Shown one piece after another: positions 1-9,445 of a stretch of 48,572 nt of DNA (position 1 is the first letter of the stretch; the number at the start of each line of letters is the position of its first letter). The translations under genes were made by a program, and so were the position numbers. This stretch comes from Desulfobacteraceae bacterium (GTDB taxonomy: Bacteria > Desulfobacterota > Desulfobacteria > Desulfobacterales > RPRI01), in NCBI GenBank assembly GCA_003818505.1, contig RPRI01000028.1, forward strand, positions 1 to 48,572, given 5' to 3'. The notes beneath the pieces are model-generated. The model saw only the letters and a program-made list of their open reading frames with translations, ran no database searches and had not been told where the DNA came from.

Positions 1-124
1 GCCCTCAAAGGCTTGTGATTTTTAACGCTCAGTTCTTTAAAAATCTGTTTCCCAAAAATCTCAAATCCGTTCGCATATGACTTCCAACTGGTTCATTATA
101 ATCGATGAGTTCGTTGGAAGTCAT
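1..124. repeat. Dispersed repeat R1, copy 1
   Basis: This stretch is nearly identical to 21652-21775; I count four mismatches over 124 bp. It ends in an inverted repeat, ACTTCCAAC at 80-88 and GTTGGAAGT at 113-121, which could form a 9-bp stem. It runs directly into a copy of the R2 palindromic element at about 118. No coding potential is visible. The window starts inside it, so its true left end is unknown; copy 2 is preceded by a hairpin (AATCACAAG/CTTGTGATT) whose right arm is present here. Confidence 0.85.
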
Positions 125-230
125 TTTGCTTTGTTGCGCTTCATCTTTCGTCATTGCAGCGTACTGACTTGTACGCTTCATTCCTCAAGATTTGCGCGCC
201 TTGCATAATAAGCTTTTTACTTTGCCGTCG
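118..230 (+). repeat. Palindromic element R2, copy A (hybrid left end)
   Basis: The core matches the R2 family also seen at 4094, 14956, 22956 and, inverted, 46543. It has a central GCGTAC...GTACGC inverted repeat and a right end in ACTTTGCCGTC. The left end differs from the other copies: it carries the R1 terminus instead of the usual TGACGGC start. It lies just upstream of the ABC ATPase gene, so it could affect the leader of that gene. Confidence 0.8.
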
Positions 231-271
231 GTTGTGAGTTTAATAATAATTAATAAAAGACAGGAAGGTTT

Positions 272-1048
272 ATGAACAGCGGGGCAGAAATAAACGGGAT
301 AAAGCAGGCTTCGGAAGAGAAGATCATTGAAATTACCGGCCTTAACAAGTGGTTCGGCGATTTCCATGTTTTAAGAGATATCAATCTTTCCGTTTACAAA
401 GGTGAACGGATTGTTATCTGCGGGCCTTCAGGATCCGGAAAGTCCACTCTTATCCGCTGTATCAACCGTCTCGAGGAACACCAGAAGGGCAAAATATCAG
501 TTGACGGAATCGAACTTACCAATAATTTGAAGAACATCGAAAAAATCCGCGAAGAAGTCGGAATGGTTTTCCAGCATTTTAATCTTTTTCCACATCTTAC
601 AATAATCGAAAATCTTACGCTCGGTCCCATATGGGTCAGGAAAAATCCGAAAAAAGAAGCTGAAGAGACCGCGATGTATTATCTTGAAAAGGTTCACATT
701 GCTGAGCAGGCCTATAAATATCCTGGGCAGCTTTCAGGAGGCCAGCAGCAAAGAGTTGCGATTGCCCGGAGTCTCTGCATGAAGCCGAAAGTAATGCTTT
801 TTGATGAGCCGACTTCGGCTCTTGATCCTGAAATGGTCAAAGAGGTTCTGGATGTCATGATAAACCTTGCCGAAGAGGGCATGACAATGATAGTTGTCTC
901 CCATGAAATGGGTTTCGCCAAAAGTGTTGCCCACAGGGTGATGTTCATGGATTTCGGCCAGATTGTCGAAGAAAACACCCCGCACCAGTTTTTCGATAAC
1001 CCGCAGCACGACCGGACGAAACTCTTTTTAAGCCAGATTCTACATTAG
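272..1048 (+). CDS. Amino-acid ABC transporter ATP-binding protein (GlnQ/HisP type)
   Basis: This is the ATPase subunit of a polar amino-acid uptake ABC transporter, acting on the cytoplasmic face of the inner membrane. At 258 aa it is the usual length plus a short N-terminal extension. Walker A is GPSGSGKST (residues 51-59), the Q-loop is [10 protein letters not shown], the signature is LSGGQQQR (154-161) and Walker B is [13 protein letters not shown] (174-186). The ATG is preceded by AGGAAGG at close spacing. The partner permease and binding-protein genes are not downstream, where der follows after 194 bp. If they are linked they lie left of the window, separated by R1 and R2. The substrate cannot be told from sequence; the family assignment is secure. 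Confidence 0.93.
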   Translation: MNSGAEINGIKQASEEKIIEITGLNKWFGDFHVLRDINLSVYKGERIVICGPSGSGKSTLIRCINRLEEHQKGKISVDGIELTNNLKNIEKIREEVGMVFQHFNLFPHLTIIENLTLGPIWVRKNPKKEAEETAMYYLEKVHIAEQAYKYPGQLSGGQQQRVAIARSLCMKPKVMLFDEPTSALDPEMVKEVLDVMINLAEEGMTMIVVSHEMGFAKSVAHRVMFMDFGQIVEENTPHQFFDNPQHDRTKLFLSQILH

Positions 1049-1242
1049 TGTTTATCAGCCGTTTTCTTGCTCCTGTTCTGAAAGATTCGCATAACCCCAT
1101 TCACTCAGCAGGGGTCGGTGGCCAATTCTTTTTTGTTTAGTATTTGATTGTTTGGATAATCCCGTTTATCCTGTAATATTCTGTCGATAATTATGCAAAG
1201 CTTTTTTATCAACTTTTTATTTGGATCATATGAGTTTATGCA

Positions 1243-2571
1243 ATGAAACCTGTCGTAGCTATTGTTGGCAGACCGAATGTAGGCAAATCGACTTTCTTTA
1301 ACCGGGTCACCCGGACCAAAGATGCCATTGTCGATAATTTTCCGGGTGTCACAAGGGATTCGATATACCGGGATGCCGTCTGGAACGATGTTGAATTCAC
1401 GCTTGTCGATACCGGCGGTTTTGCGGGCGGCGATGAAGACGACATGACCTCGAAAGTCCGTTTCCAGGTAAGGCAGTCCATCGATGATGCCGATGCAATC
1501 ATCATGATGCTGGACGGAAAAGGCGGTGTATCCCCGTTTGATTCCGATATCATCAAGTTGCTCAGATCGGTCAAAAAGCCAGTTTTTTACGTTGTCAACA
1601 AGATCGATGGAGATGAAAAGGAGATTAATCTATACGATTTTTATTCTCTCGGCATCGAAAAGCCTTATCCTGTATCATCTGAGCACGGTTACGGAGTTCC
1701 TGATTTCCTCGATGATCTTGTAAATACGATTCCATCCCATGTTCAGGGAGAAACACAAGAGATTACAAAAATTGCCGTTATAGGAAGACCAAATACCGGA
1801 AAATCCTCGCTTATAAACCGCATTCTCGGCAAAGATCGTCATATAGTAAGCGACATACCGGGCACAACCCGTGATGCGGTTGACTCTCTTTGCGAGATAA
1901 AAGGAAATCCATACCTTATTATAGACACTGCCGGCATCAGGCGAAAAAGCAGGGTGTCAAAAAAGATTGAAAAATTTTCGGTTATTAAAGCCTTAAAAAG
2001 CCTTGACAGATGCGATGTGGCTCTCATCATCATCGACGCTTCCGAAGGAATAACGGAGCAGGATATAAGCATCGCAGGATATGCTTACGAGCGAGGATGC
2101 GGATGTATCTTTCTATTAAACAAGTGGGATACAGTCGAGAAGGGCGATAAAACAAAGAAAAAATTTATTGACCAGTTAAGATACGACGCCAAATTTTTGA
2201 GTTTTGCGCCTGTGATGGCCATTTCGGCCAAGACCGGGCTCGGGGTTGCAAAAATCTTTAACCTTGTTGAAGAGGTTTACGGACAGTACCGGTTTCGCAT
2301 CGGAACAGGAGAGCTGAACAGAGTACTGGAATCCGCCATCAGTAAAACAGAGCCGTCGCTTTACAAGGGAAGAAGGCTTAAATTCTATTATGCTACCCAG
2401 GTTTCGGTCAAGCCCCCCACATTCTTATGCTTTGTTAATTATCCTGATTCTGTCCATTTTTCCTACAAGCGGTATCTTATAAACCAGATCAGAGCAGGCG
2501 CCGGGCTTGACAAGACTCCCGTGCAATTAATTTTCAGGAAAAGAGAAGGCGACAGGCACAAGAAAAAATAA
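1243..2571 (+). CDS. der: Ribosome-assembly GTPase Der (EngA)
   Basis: Der is an essential double-GTPase that acts in maturation of the 50S ribosomal subunit. Both G domains are complete. The first has GRPNVGKST (9-17), DTGG (56-59) and NKID (119-122). The second has GRPNTGKSS (181-189), DTAG (228-231) and NKWD (293-296). The C-terminal KH-like domain (about 350-442) ends in the usual basic tail. Length (442 aa) matches the family. No clear Shine-Dalgarno precedes the ATG at 1243, but the start agrees with the family N-terminus. It appears monocistronic: a 166-bp gap separates it from rarA and no terminator hairpin is evident there. Confidence 0.97.
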   Translation: MKPVVAIVGRPNVGKSTFFNRVTRTKDAIVDNFPGVTRDSIYRDAVWNDVEFTLVDTGGFAGGDEDDMTSKVRFQVRQSIDDADAIIMMLDGKGGVSPFDSDIIKLLRSVKKPVFYVVNKIDGDEKEINLYDFYSLGIEKPYPVSSEHGYGVPDFLDDLVNTIPSHVQGETQEITKIAVIGRPNTGKSSLINRILGKDRHIVSDIPGTTRDAVDSLCEIKGNPYLIIDTAGIRRKSRVSKKIEKFSVIKALKSLDRCDVALIIIDASEGITEQDISIAGYAYERGCGCIFLLNKWDTVEKGDKTKKKFIDQLRYDAKFLSFAPVMAISAKTGLGVAKIFNLVEEVYGQYRFRIGTGELNRVLESAISKTEPSLYKGRRLKFYYATQVSVKPPTFLCFVNYPDSVHFSYKRYLINQIRAGAGLDKTPVQLIFRKREGDRHKKK

Positions 2572-2737
2572 AGGGTTCCAGGATTCAAGGGTTCAGGGGT
2601 TCAAGAGACAGCATAGGCATTTAGACTGAAGACTGTAGACTACTAGATAGTACCCATCCGGAAACAAATTATGGACGCAATGCGTTTCCAATCAGGAAAT
2701 CGGCGGCCTGATTTAATAAGAATTTATTGAGGGAAAC

Positions 2738-4096
2738 TTGGATATATTTGAGTACGGCGCACGGGAAACCGGAAATGAATCAAAGCCTCTTGCCGAGAAG
2801 ATGCGCCCCAGAAGCATGGATGAGTTTACAGGGCAGGAACATGTTGTCGGCAGCGGAACGCTGATCCGGCATGCGATTGAAAAAGACCAGGTATTCTCCA
2901 TGATTCTCTGGGGTCCTCCCGGATGCGGGAAAACAACTCTTGCAAGAATTATTGCCCGTGAAACAAGCTCACACTATCTTCATTTTTCCGCGGTGCTGTC
3001 CGGAGTCAAAGAAATAAGGGCTGTTATCGAGGAAGCAAAGAACCAGTTAAAGCTTTTCAGGAAGAGAACGATTCTTTTCGTCGATGAAATTCACAGATTC
3101 AATAAGGCCCAGCAGGATGCGTTCCTTCATCATGTCGAAAGCGGGCTCATAACTCTTATTGGTGCTACAACGGAGAATCCTTCATTCGAGGTAATTCCTC
3201 CTCTTCTCTCACGCTGCAGGGTCATAACGCTTAAAATTTTATCCGATGATGATATCGCCGGAATAATCGAAGCTGCTTTAAAAGATAAAGAGAGAGGGCT
3301 CGGAAATCTGAATCTTGAGCTTTCAGGCGAAGTCCTGTCCCACCTTGTCAGGATATCGGACGGCGATGCGCGCATGGCTTTAAACAGCCTTGAAGTGGCG
3401 GCAGGAATTGCGACCGGGAACAAAAAACAGGGTTATGGGGAAGCTGTCAGCATAACTCTTGAAGATCTCGAGAAGGCTCTCCAGAAGAAGGCTCTGCTGT
3501 ACGATAAGTCAGGTGAGGAGCATTACAATATTATTTCAGCCCTGCATAAAAGCATGAGAGGAAGTGATCCGGATGCGGCTCTATACTGGCTTGCGCGCAT
3601 GCTGGCAGCCGGTGAGGATCCGCTTTATATAGCAAGAAGGATGGTGAGGTTCGCTTCCGAGGATATCGGAAACGCCGACCCGTATGCTTTAAGTGTTGCG
3701 TTAGACGCAATGGAGGCATTTAAATTTATCGGACAGCCCGAAGGCGAGCTTGCACTTGCCCAGGCCGCGGTTTATCTTGCAACCGCCCCCAAAAGCAACA
3801 GCATATATACCGCGTACGGAAGAGTAAAAGAAGCAGTCAGAAAGGAAGGAGCGCTTCCGGTCCCGCTTCATATCAGGAACGCCCCGACAGCCTTGATGAA
3901 AGAACTTGGGTACGGCAAGGATTACAAGTACGCCCATGATTATAAAGAGGAATATGTTTTCCAGGAATATCTGCCCGACAAGCTCGAAGGCCGTCATTTT
4001 TACTTTCCCGCAGAAAAAGGTTATGAAAAAACGATTAAGGAAAGGCTCGAAAAATGGCGCAAAATAAAGGAAGAAAAAAGAAAAGAATCAAAGTGA
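2738..4096 (+). CDS. rarA: Replication-associated recombination protein A (RarA/MgsA AAA+ ATPase)
   Basis: RarA is a AAA+ ATPase related to clamp loaders that acts at stalled replication forks. The 452-aa protein has Walker A GPPGCGKTT (59-67), Walker B FVDEIHRF (114-121), the sensor-1 region GATTENPSF and the C-terminal MgsA tetramerisation domain. Translation is predicted to start at TTG (2738), 3-4 bp after a GAGGG sequence; the encoded N-terminus fits the family. The stop codon is TGA at 4094-4096, and this TGA is the first three bases of an inserted R2 element (TGACGGC). The original 3' end may therefore have been slightly altered by the insertion. Confidence 0.96.
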   Translation: MDIFEYGARETGNESKPLAEKMRPRSMDEFTGQEHVVGSGTLIRHAIEKDQVFSMILWGPPGCGKTTLARIIARETSSHYLHFSAVLSGVKEIRAVIEEAKNQLKLFRKRTILFVDEIHRFNKAQQDAFLHHVESGLITLIGATTENPSFEVIPPLLSRCRVITLKILSDDDIAGIIEAALKDKERGLGNLNLELSGEVLSHLVRISDGDARMALNSLEVAAGIATGNKKQGYGEAVSITLEDLEKALQKKALLYDKSGEEHYNIISALHKSMRGSDPDAALYWLARMLAAGEDPLYIARRMVRFASEDIGNADPYALSVALDAMEAFKFIGQPEGELALAQAAVYLATAPKSNSIYTAYGRVKEAVRKEGALPVPLHIRNAPTALMKELGYGKDYKYAHDYKEEYVFQEYLPDKLEGRHFYFPAEKGYEKTIKERLEKWRKIKEEKRKESK

Positions 4097-4221
4097 CGGC
4101 TTTGTAAAAAGTCATTCTGCTGTGTTACACTTCATCTTTCGTCATTGCAGCGTACTAGTATGTACGCTTCATTCCTCAAGATTCGCGCGCCTTGCATAAT
4201 GAGTTTTTTACTTTGTCGTCA
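4094..4221 (+). repeat. Palindromic element R2, copy B
   Basis: This copy starts TGACGGCTTTGTAAAAAGTC and has the central GCGTAC...GTACGC dyad. Its right inner end is ACTTTGTCGTCA. A weaker outer end may extend to about 4247. Its first three bases are the rarA stop codon. It fills the convergent gap between rarA and the NRDE gene and could fold as a long hairpin. Confidence 0.85.
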
Positions 4222-4250
4222 TAGTTCAACTTTCAACGAACTTGTCATTT

Positions 4251-5036
4251 TTATTTAATCAGTTGGAAGTCATTCGGCAGGATAAATTCCCGGGTTTCAT
4301 GCTTCATTGAACCGGTCCCGTTTATGGTGTATGTCCGTTCCATGAAAGTTACGCTTTTTTCACCAAACAACACTATCGAAGATGAGCGGGTTCCGTAAAT
4401 TTCACTTCTGATGAAAAGAGGAGAAAGGAGCCTCTCCCATTCCAGGCCGACACCAGTGTCGGGAAGATCCCCGTCGGGTGGCAAAACTCTGTCCGAAAGA
4501 AGCTCAAAAATGTCCTCACAGTTTATCTTGTTTGCGGAAAGGATCTGTTCAAGGCCTCTCTTTCCCTTTTCTACCTTCGGCCATTGCGTATCGAGAAGAT
4601 GGTTGCTTAAGCCGTGAATGTCGGGAGAGAGCCTTGATATTCCGTCCGACCTGTTTGAACAGCAGAAAAGACCGGATAAGTCTCCGGCTAAAAGATTAAA
4701 TCCGTTGTATCTTGTTCCAGCCTCTTTGACTTTCTGAAGGTATATTTGGGGCGGCTCACTTCCTTTAAGATAATTTTCCACAAGAAGTCCTCTTGACGGA
4801 GCATCTATCAACTGTACGGCAGGATCTCTGAAATTGGTTATGGCACATATTCGTCCTGTTTTCGTTACTCCGAGCCATGTCCCGCCGCTTTTTAAATCCC
4901 TTCCTGCCAGAACATTGGGCGCTTCAGGCCAGAAACCGAGCGGAGCCGTCGGGCGGTCATAAAACTCATCCCTGTTTGCCGCAAGGATCAGCCGGTAGGA
5001 TGGGTGATTGTGATATGATAAAAGAATCAGGCACAT
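4251..5036 (-). CDS. NRDE family protein (TANGO2-like)
   Basis: The 261-aa protein begins MCLILLSY and carries the NRDE signature AANRDEFYDRPT near residues 19-30, followed by the conserved GGTWLG block. These define the NRDE/TANGO2 family (formerly DUF833). The fold resembles Ntn hydrolases, with an invariant Cys2 directly after the initiator Met. The human homologue is linked to haem or lipid handling, but bacterial function is unsettled. The gene stands alone, convergent with rarA, with an R2 element between them. The function is unknown; family membership is firm. Confidence 0.9.
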   Translation of the reverse strand: MCLILLSYHNHPSYRLILAANRDEFYDRPTAPLGFWPEAPNVLAGRDLKSGGTWLGVTKTGRICAITNFRDPAVQLIDAPSRGLLVENYLKGSEPPQIYLQKVKEAGTRYNGFNLLAGDLSGLFCCSNRSDGISRLSPDIHGLSNHLLDTQWPKVEKGKRGLEQILSANKINCEDIFELLSDRVLPPDGDLPDTGVGLEWERLLSPLFIRSEIYGTRSSSIVLFGEKSVTFMERTYTINGTGSMKHETREFILPNDFQLIK

Positions 5037-5183
5037 ATTATTGATATTTTTGCTGTGTACGATCTCTCTCGTTTATTGAATTTCAGAATTTCTGGGATTA
5101 TCCCAAAATATTCACATCGTGATGCCTCACCGTCGCGAGACCCGCCACGGATATAGCGTGCGAGTGAAGGCGATTATTGGGCG

Positions 5184-8060
5184 TCAGCATGCACCTTCTA
5201 CAATCTTGATTTCATCTGCCGTAAGGCCGTAAAGTTCGTACACCAGACGGTCGATCTCCGCGTCGGTCATCGTAACGGCGTTCTGCAATGCGGCTTTTTC
5301 GGATTCTGATGTTGCCCCGCGCAGCTTCGGCGTCAGCGCCAGCATCTTCTCAACCAAGGCCACGAGTTTATCGTGAATGGTTTTGTCGCCACGGTTTTTT
5401 AGATCAATTTTGGGGAACGGAAGCGAACGTGTTTCATGAAGAACAATCTTCGGAAAATCATCTCGTTGGGCAATATTCGACTTTTGGAGAAAGAACCAAG
5501 AGAGCAACCGGCTATTAATGCAACCAAGCAAAAAGTTTATATCTGGCTCGCCACCCAGCGGCAATGCGCTCTGCATGGACTTATTCGTCACGAAGTCTTT
5601 AGTTACTTTTACCGCTTGAATTTGAAACTTGCGGCTTATCAATTCGCGAATCAGCATCCGTGGGCCTTGGAAGTAGCGGCCCGGCTTCGGTTCAGCGAGC
5701 GTATTATCGAAACGGATGTAAAACTCTATCCCTTCATCCAAAAAATAGCGGCGCACATTCCCTTTGAAAGCGCGAAGGCTGGTCTTATGGGTTGGTTTCT
5801 CTGTCAGTTTGAAAGGTGTGACTCCGCGTTGGATGTCTGCGTAGGTCGAGAATGGAACACTATCCTTTACTAGACGCCGCATCAAAGATGTTGAGCGAGA
5901 GTCTGCGTAAGTGAGAAATATATCGCTTCCATCTGCAAACCATTCGAGAAACTCAGTGGTCTGCATGCCTTGACCAAATTCAGAGGCGCTTTGAATCTTT
6001 TGTCGCTTTGGGAAAGTTTTTAAAGCAACCAGATTCTTCACAGTTCTCGGCCATAAAATCGGTTCTTTTCGTTTTATCACTGCAAAAACTGTCGTGTCCA
6101 CATAAGCATCAGTGAAAACATCATAAGGCAGATTTACAAAGACGGTCGGATCAGTTTTGCAGGCAATGAATCGGCGCAAGGCCGGGAATCTTGCTCCGCT
6201 ATACCATCCGGTTGGCACAATCATCGAAACAAAGCCGCCCGGTCTAACGAGTTTAACTGATTGTTCCATGAAGAGTGCATATGTATCCACTTCACGATTG
6301 GCCACTTCAAATTTCTGCCGGAAATATGCCAAAGATTCTTCGCCAATGTCTGCGCCATACGGCGGATTACCGATAACTGCATCGAATCCTCCGGCTTTCA
6401 TGGCATCGGGGAACTGCGCAGGCCAGTCGAAAGCGTGGATGCGGACGAGGTCTTCTGGGATCATGGAGAAGTCGGAGGCGATAAGGGAGTTTCCACATTT
6501 GATGTTGTGGGATAGATTCGGCAATGCGCGTTCGTGGAAGAATGTCATCTGCTGGGTGAGGGTGGTGTCGTTTTCGCCTTCCAGAGCCTTGAGAAGCAGC
6601 GAGAGTTTGGTTACCTCCACAGCCTGCCGGTCGATGTCCATGCCGTAGATGTGGGTGGTGAGGATGCGTTTGCGTTCGGCAATGGTGAGACGGGTTTCGC
6701 CTTTGGCCTTCTGATAAATGGCCTTGTCGTGTTTGGGGGAGGAGTTGGCTATTTGCCACTTCAGGCAATGGTCCAGCAGAAACTGATAGGCACCGAGGAG
6801 AAAGGAGCCGCTGCCGCATGCCATGTCGAGCACGCGGAAGGGAGGCGTGGTTTTGCCGCCAGCGAGATCGGCTGGGCTTTTGCCTTCAATCTGTTTGCCG
6901 ATGGTGTTTTGGACTATATAGTTCACGATATAGGCGGGGGTGTAGTACACGCCGCCGGCCTTGCGAACTTCGGGCTTTTCCTCCACTTTGGCCTGATGTC
7001 CGGCGGTCAGGCGGATGACTTTGCCGAGGAAGCGTTCATACATCGTGCCTAAGATTTCCACGGGCAGGACGCCAAAGTGGTACGGGCTGCCATGTTCGAA
7101 GTAGAGGCTTTGGAGAATGGGCTTGAGGGCCTTGTCGTCCACGGTCAGACGGGGCGTGAGCGTGTCCGGCGCATCAGAGACTCCGGGTTCTTTCTGGAAG
7201 TGGAACAGGCCGGAGTTGTATTTCTGATCGGCCTTACGGCACAATCCGTTTATAAAATGGTTGTAGATGTCCGACTGCTCACAGAGTTTGAGCAGTTGCC
7301 CTTCAGGCTCCAGTCCCCGATCTTCGGCCATTCGCAGGAAAACGATTCGGTCAATAATCCGTTGAACGGTGGCGTTGAGGTCGTCTGCTGATAAATCGCT
7401 GTTGCGTAGGGCGAGGTTTCGTGCCAATACATCGCGCCATCCTTCGATATCCTTCAGAAACTCGCTGTCAACCTCGGAAGTGCCTCGCTTACGCTTGGAG
7501 GCAGCATACTGGTCGAACGACCCGGACCAGACGGCCTCGCGCGAGAACACGTCCCAAATTTCCCGCCAACGGTCAGGATACTCGGTGAACCCAAAATACT
7601 GGATACGGGCATGGCTGGCCTTGTCGCCGGGACGCGGGCGAGAGGCGCAATCGTACACGCCAAGTTCGTCGAAGTCGGTCAGGATGGACAGGGCAAGTTT
7701 GGCGCTGAAGCCGTAGCGGCGAAGTTGATAGGCTGGTGCGGGATCAGCGCTGATATTAACGCCGCACCTCTTGGCTTCGACGTAGAACTTCGGCAATGTG
7801 CCGACGCGGAAAGTGTAATCGGGTGCCTTCTGTTGGCCTTCCACATCCAGACTGTCTTCGGGAATGACTTCGCGATATTGGGGTGCGGACATGGAGTCGT
7901 TGCGCACGTCCCAACCAAGTGCCTCGAAAAAAGGGTCTATGAGCGATTGGCGGACGTGGGCTTCCTTGACTCCAGGGGCGAGGAAGGACTGCCGGTTAGT
8001 GGCGAAGTACTGACACAGCTTTGCAACTTCATCTTTGCCTTGGTCGAATGTCTTACTCAT
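5184..8060 (-). CDS. Type IIG restriction-modification enzyme (fused nuclease and adenine-N6 methyltransferase, Eco57I-like)
   Basis: The 958-aa protein combines cleavage and methylation. The N-terminus shows a PD-(D/E)xK nuclease: P80-D81 and the E95-A-K97 triad in YVEAKR. The methyltransferase has SAM motif I DMACGSGSF (412-420) and the amino-methyltransferase motif NPPYG (565-569). The C-terminal ~300 residues should hold the target-recognition domain. No separate restriction or specificity gene is adjacent, consistent with type IIG. Base composition is visibly more GC-rich than the flanking genes, suggesting horizontal acquisition. Recognition sequence cannot be predicted. The reading frame is intact, so the enzyme may be active. 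Confidence 0.92.
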   Translation of the reverse strand: MSKTFDQGKDEVAKLCQYFATNRQSFLAPGVKEAHVRQSLIDPFFEALGWDVRNDSMSAPQYREVIPEDSLDVEGQQKAPDYTFRVGTLPKFYVEAKRCGVNISADPAPAYQLRRYGFSAKLALSILTDFDELGVYDCASRPRPGDKASHARIQYFGFTEYPDRWREIWDVFSREAVWSGSFDQYAASKRKRGTSEVDSEFLKDIEGWRDVLARNLALRNSDLSADDLNATVQRIIDRIVFLRMAEDRGLEPEGQLLKLCEQSDIYNHFINGLCRKADQKYNSGLFHFQKEPGVSDAPDTLTPRLTVDDKALKPILQSLYFEHGSPYHFGVLPVEILGTMYERFLGKVIRLTAGHQAKVEEKPEVRKAGGVYYTPAYIVNYIVQNTIGKQIEGKSPADLAGGKTTPPFRVLDMACGSGSFLLGAYQFLLDHCLKWQIANSSPKHDKAIYQKAKGETRLTIAERKRILTTHIYGMDIDRQAVEVTKLSLLLKALEGENDTTLTQQMTFFHERALPNLSHNIKCGNSLIASDFSMIPEDLVRIHAFDWPAQFPDAMKAGGFDAVIGNPPYGADIGEESLAYFRQKFEVANREVDTYALFMEQSVKLVRPGGFVSMIVPTGWYSGARFPALRRFIACKTDPTVFVNLPYDVFTDAYVDTTVFAVIKRKEPILWPRTVKNLVALKTFPKRQKIQSASEFGQGMQTTEFLEWFADGSDIFLTYADSRSTSLMRRLVKDSVPFSTYADIQRGVTPFKLTEKPTHKTSLRAFKGNVRRYFLDEGIEFYIRFDNTLAEPKPGRYFQGPRMLIRELISRKFQIQAVKVTKDFVTNKSMQSALPLGGEPDINFLLGCINSRLLSWFFLQKSNIAQRDDFPKIVLHETRSLPFPKIDLKNRGDKTIHDKLVALVEKMLALTPKLRGATSESEKAALQNAVTMTDAEIDRLVYELYGLTADEIKIVEGAC

Positions 8061-8157
8061 AAGTGCTCAATCCTTATCCACTGTTAAAGGCAACATTCAG
8101 ACGCCGTGAACGATAAAATCAATGGCGGTACTCTGTCCAGTGCATTTGTTTGTTGTG

Positions 8158-8697
8158 CTATTTTTTAAGAGTACATCGTTCTATGTGCTCTTTAATTTCT
8201 GTTGGAAATTTTGTTGCTGGAATATTGTCATCAAATAACCATGAAAAATAATACGTTGTTAAATATCTTACATCCCACATTGAATAAATTAAATCTTCGA
8301 TTGTGATGTATATCTGAGGTGAATTTGTAAAATATGAACGCCAGTCCCCTATTATAGAGGAAGACACATCTGTTATGGTTTTTGCTTTGTACATACTTTT
8401 ATTAAGCACCATATGCTTGCTTCCGTTTGTTAAGTCCTTGAATGAAAGTAATAGATATAGCATGGCACCAGAAGTTCTTCCTTTTTTCTGTAAAGACAAT
8501 TTTGGCCGATTGTTATCTTTTGGTAACCAGTCGTCATATAGGTGCCAAGCGGTTATAAAAAAATTGAAACAATTATAAGGGTCACATTCTTCACCTATTT
8601 TGTGCCCTTCGTAAAGGAGTTTTAAAAACATATCATGGCAACTACTTATTCCGTAATCGAAGTGTGGCTTATTAATCTCTTTAGGTTCTTTTCCCAT
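8158..8697 (-). CDS. Hypothetical protein, 179 aa
   Basis: I do not recognise this family. The protein is rich in Tyr, Phe and Trp, with two His-Asp/Trp-containing stretches (AWHLYDDWLPKD near residue 50), and has no signal peptide or obvious membrane segment. It lies 97 bp downstream of the type IIG gene on the same strand, inside the accessory island, and is much more AT-rich than that gene, so the two probably arrived separately. The ATG at 8697 has no good ribosome-binding site, so the start is uncertain. Island-encoded proteins of this size are often defence or phage-derived, but nothing here proves that. Confidence 0.55.
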   Translation of the reverse strand: MGKEPKEINKPHFDYGISSCHDMFLKLLYEGHKIGEECDPYNCFNFFITAWHLYDDWLPKDNNRPKLSLQKKGRTSGAMLYLLLSFKDLTNGSKHMVLNKSMYKAKTITDVSSSIIGDWRSYFTNSPQIYITIEDLIYSMWDVRYLTTYYFSWLFDDNIPATKFPTEIKEHIERCTLKK

Positions 8698-8709
8698 AAT
8701 AAAATACTA

Positions 8710-8922
8710 TGTAAAAATTGTGAATGCTGGATTGATCCAGAAAACAATCCAACCGGAGAATATCTGGAATATGGCTTTTGCACGCTTCTTTCTGGTAGCC
8801 TCGATTGGGGTGAGGCCGAAGAAAAGCATGGAAAGTCAAAGGCTATAGCTACTTGCGATTCAGAAGGCATTTACGGTGAATTGCAGACCAGAGCAGATTT
8901 CGGTTGCATTCTATTTCGCATG
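8710..8922 (+). pseudogene. Fragment of a small Cys-rich protein gene
   Basis: Read on the plus strand, this stretch encodes a plausible small metal-binding protein. It has a CxxCxCW start (CKNCECW), then a YGFC turn, and ends in RADFGCILF. This Cys-...-GxFC-...-TR.DFGC.LF layout resembles small zinc-ribbon-like proteins I associate with this bacterial group. No start codon with a ribosome-binding site is found in frame before the first Cys, and the 3' end runs into direct repeat R3 at 8926. I read it as a gene clipped at both ends during island rearrangement; a functional gene with an unusual start is the alternative. Confidence 0.45.
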
Positions 8923-8925
8923 GCA

Positions 8926-9403
8926 CAACAAGTTATTCCAAAGTTTCTGTATATCTCCACGAACCGGAGGATATTCCTTGTTCCCTACTTTCAGATTATT
9001 GTATCTCCTTATAATCTATCATAATATTTCTGACAAGTTTTTTTCGGGTTTTTGTTGTTTTACCGTATATCATGCCATTTGTTTGGATATACAGACAGGC
9101 GCAAAGCTCTTCAAGGATCTCGGTGAATAGAGGAATAGTCAGAAAATGGTGCGGACGGAAAAAACCGCCCCGTGCCGCTCAGAGGTTATACATAAATTTT
9201 TAAAGGGCAAACCGAGGCAATCAGATCGAAGTCATTGTCCTTGTGGAGCAGATAAAGGTCATTTTCTATAGCGGTACGGGCGATCAGGCAGTCGGCGGTT
9301 TTACGGATGGTGATGCCCTGCCTCCTGCATTGTCTGTAGATTTGTGCCGTTTCAATATAGGAGTCCTTATCCCGCAGCCGGGCAATGGGGAATTTGAGCA
9401 GGC
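8926..9403. repeat. Direct repeat R3, copy 1 (long form)
   Basis: This 478-bp stretch aligns without visible gaps to 11796-12273 (constant offset 2870 bp), and its first ~229 bp also align to 10063-10291. The last ~218 bp are the 3' end of a vapC gene. The rest has no convincing ORF conserved in all three copies. All copies lie in the same orientation. It bounds the downstream side of the BrnT/RHH toxin-antitoxin cassette. Confidence 0.9.
9186..9403 (-). pseudogene. vapC remnant (3' end only)
   Basis: On the minus strand this encodes about the last 72 residues of a PIN-domain toxin nearly identical to the VapC at 12056-12451, ending in the same PLKIYV-stop. The catalytic-region segments TADCLIAR and DNDFD are retained. 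The N-terminal half with the first catalytic Asp is gone: similarity stops abruptly at 9403, next to the 3' end of the RHH antitoxin gene. No start codon or partner antitoxin remains. It is a relic of a deleted VapBC module. Confidence 0.85.
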
Positions 9404-9445
9404 GGTGTAGCCTGCCGATCCGCTGGATTGACTTTGTTGACCGTT

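Noticed and set aside
185-367. 60-codon minus-strand frame overlapping the ABC ATPase start
   Set aside because: It overlaps the R2 element and a confident gene, with no family features.
6534-7052. 172-codon plus-strand frame opposite the type IIG gene, plus others such as 6157-6648 and 7611-8087
   Set aside because: These are antisense to a well-supported 958-aa enzyme in a GC-rich stretch where shadow frames are common. None shows a recognisable motif or ribosome-binding site.
8876-9130. 84-codon plus-strand frame in R3 copy 1, with a similar frame at 11776-12000
   Set aside because: The encoded sequences are rich in Cys, Phe and Ile and diverge at the start. The third R3 copy does not keep the frame open, so it is repeat DNA and not a gene.
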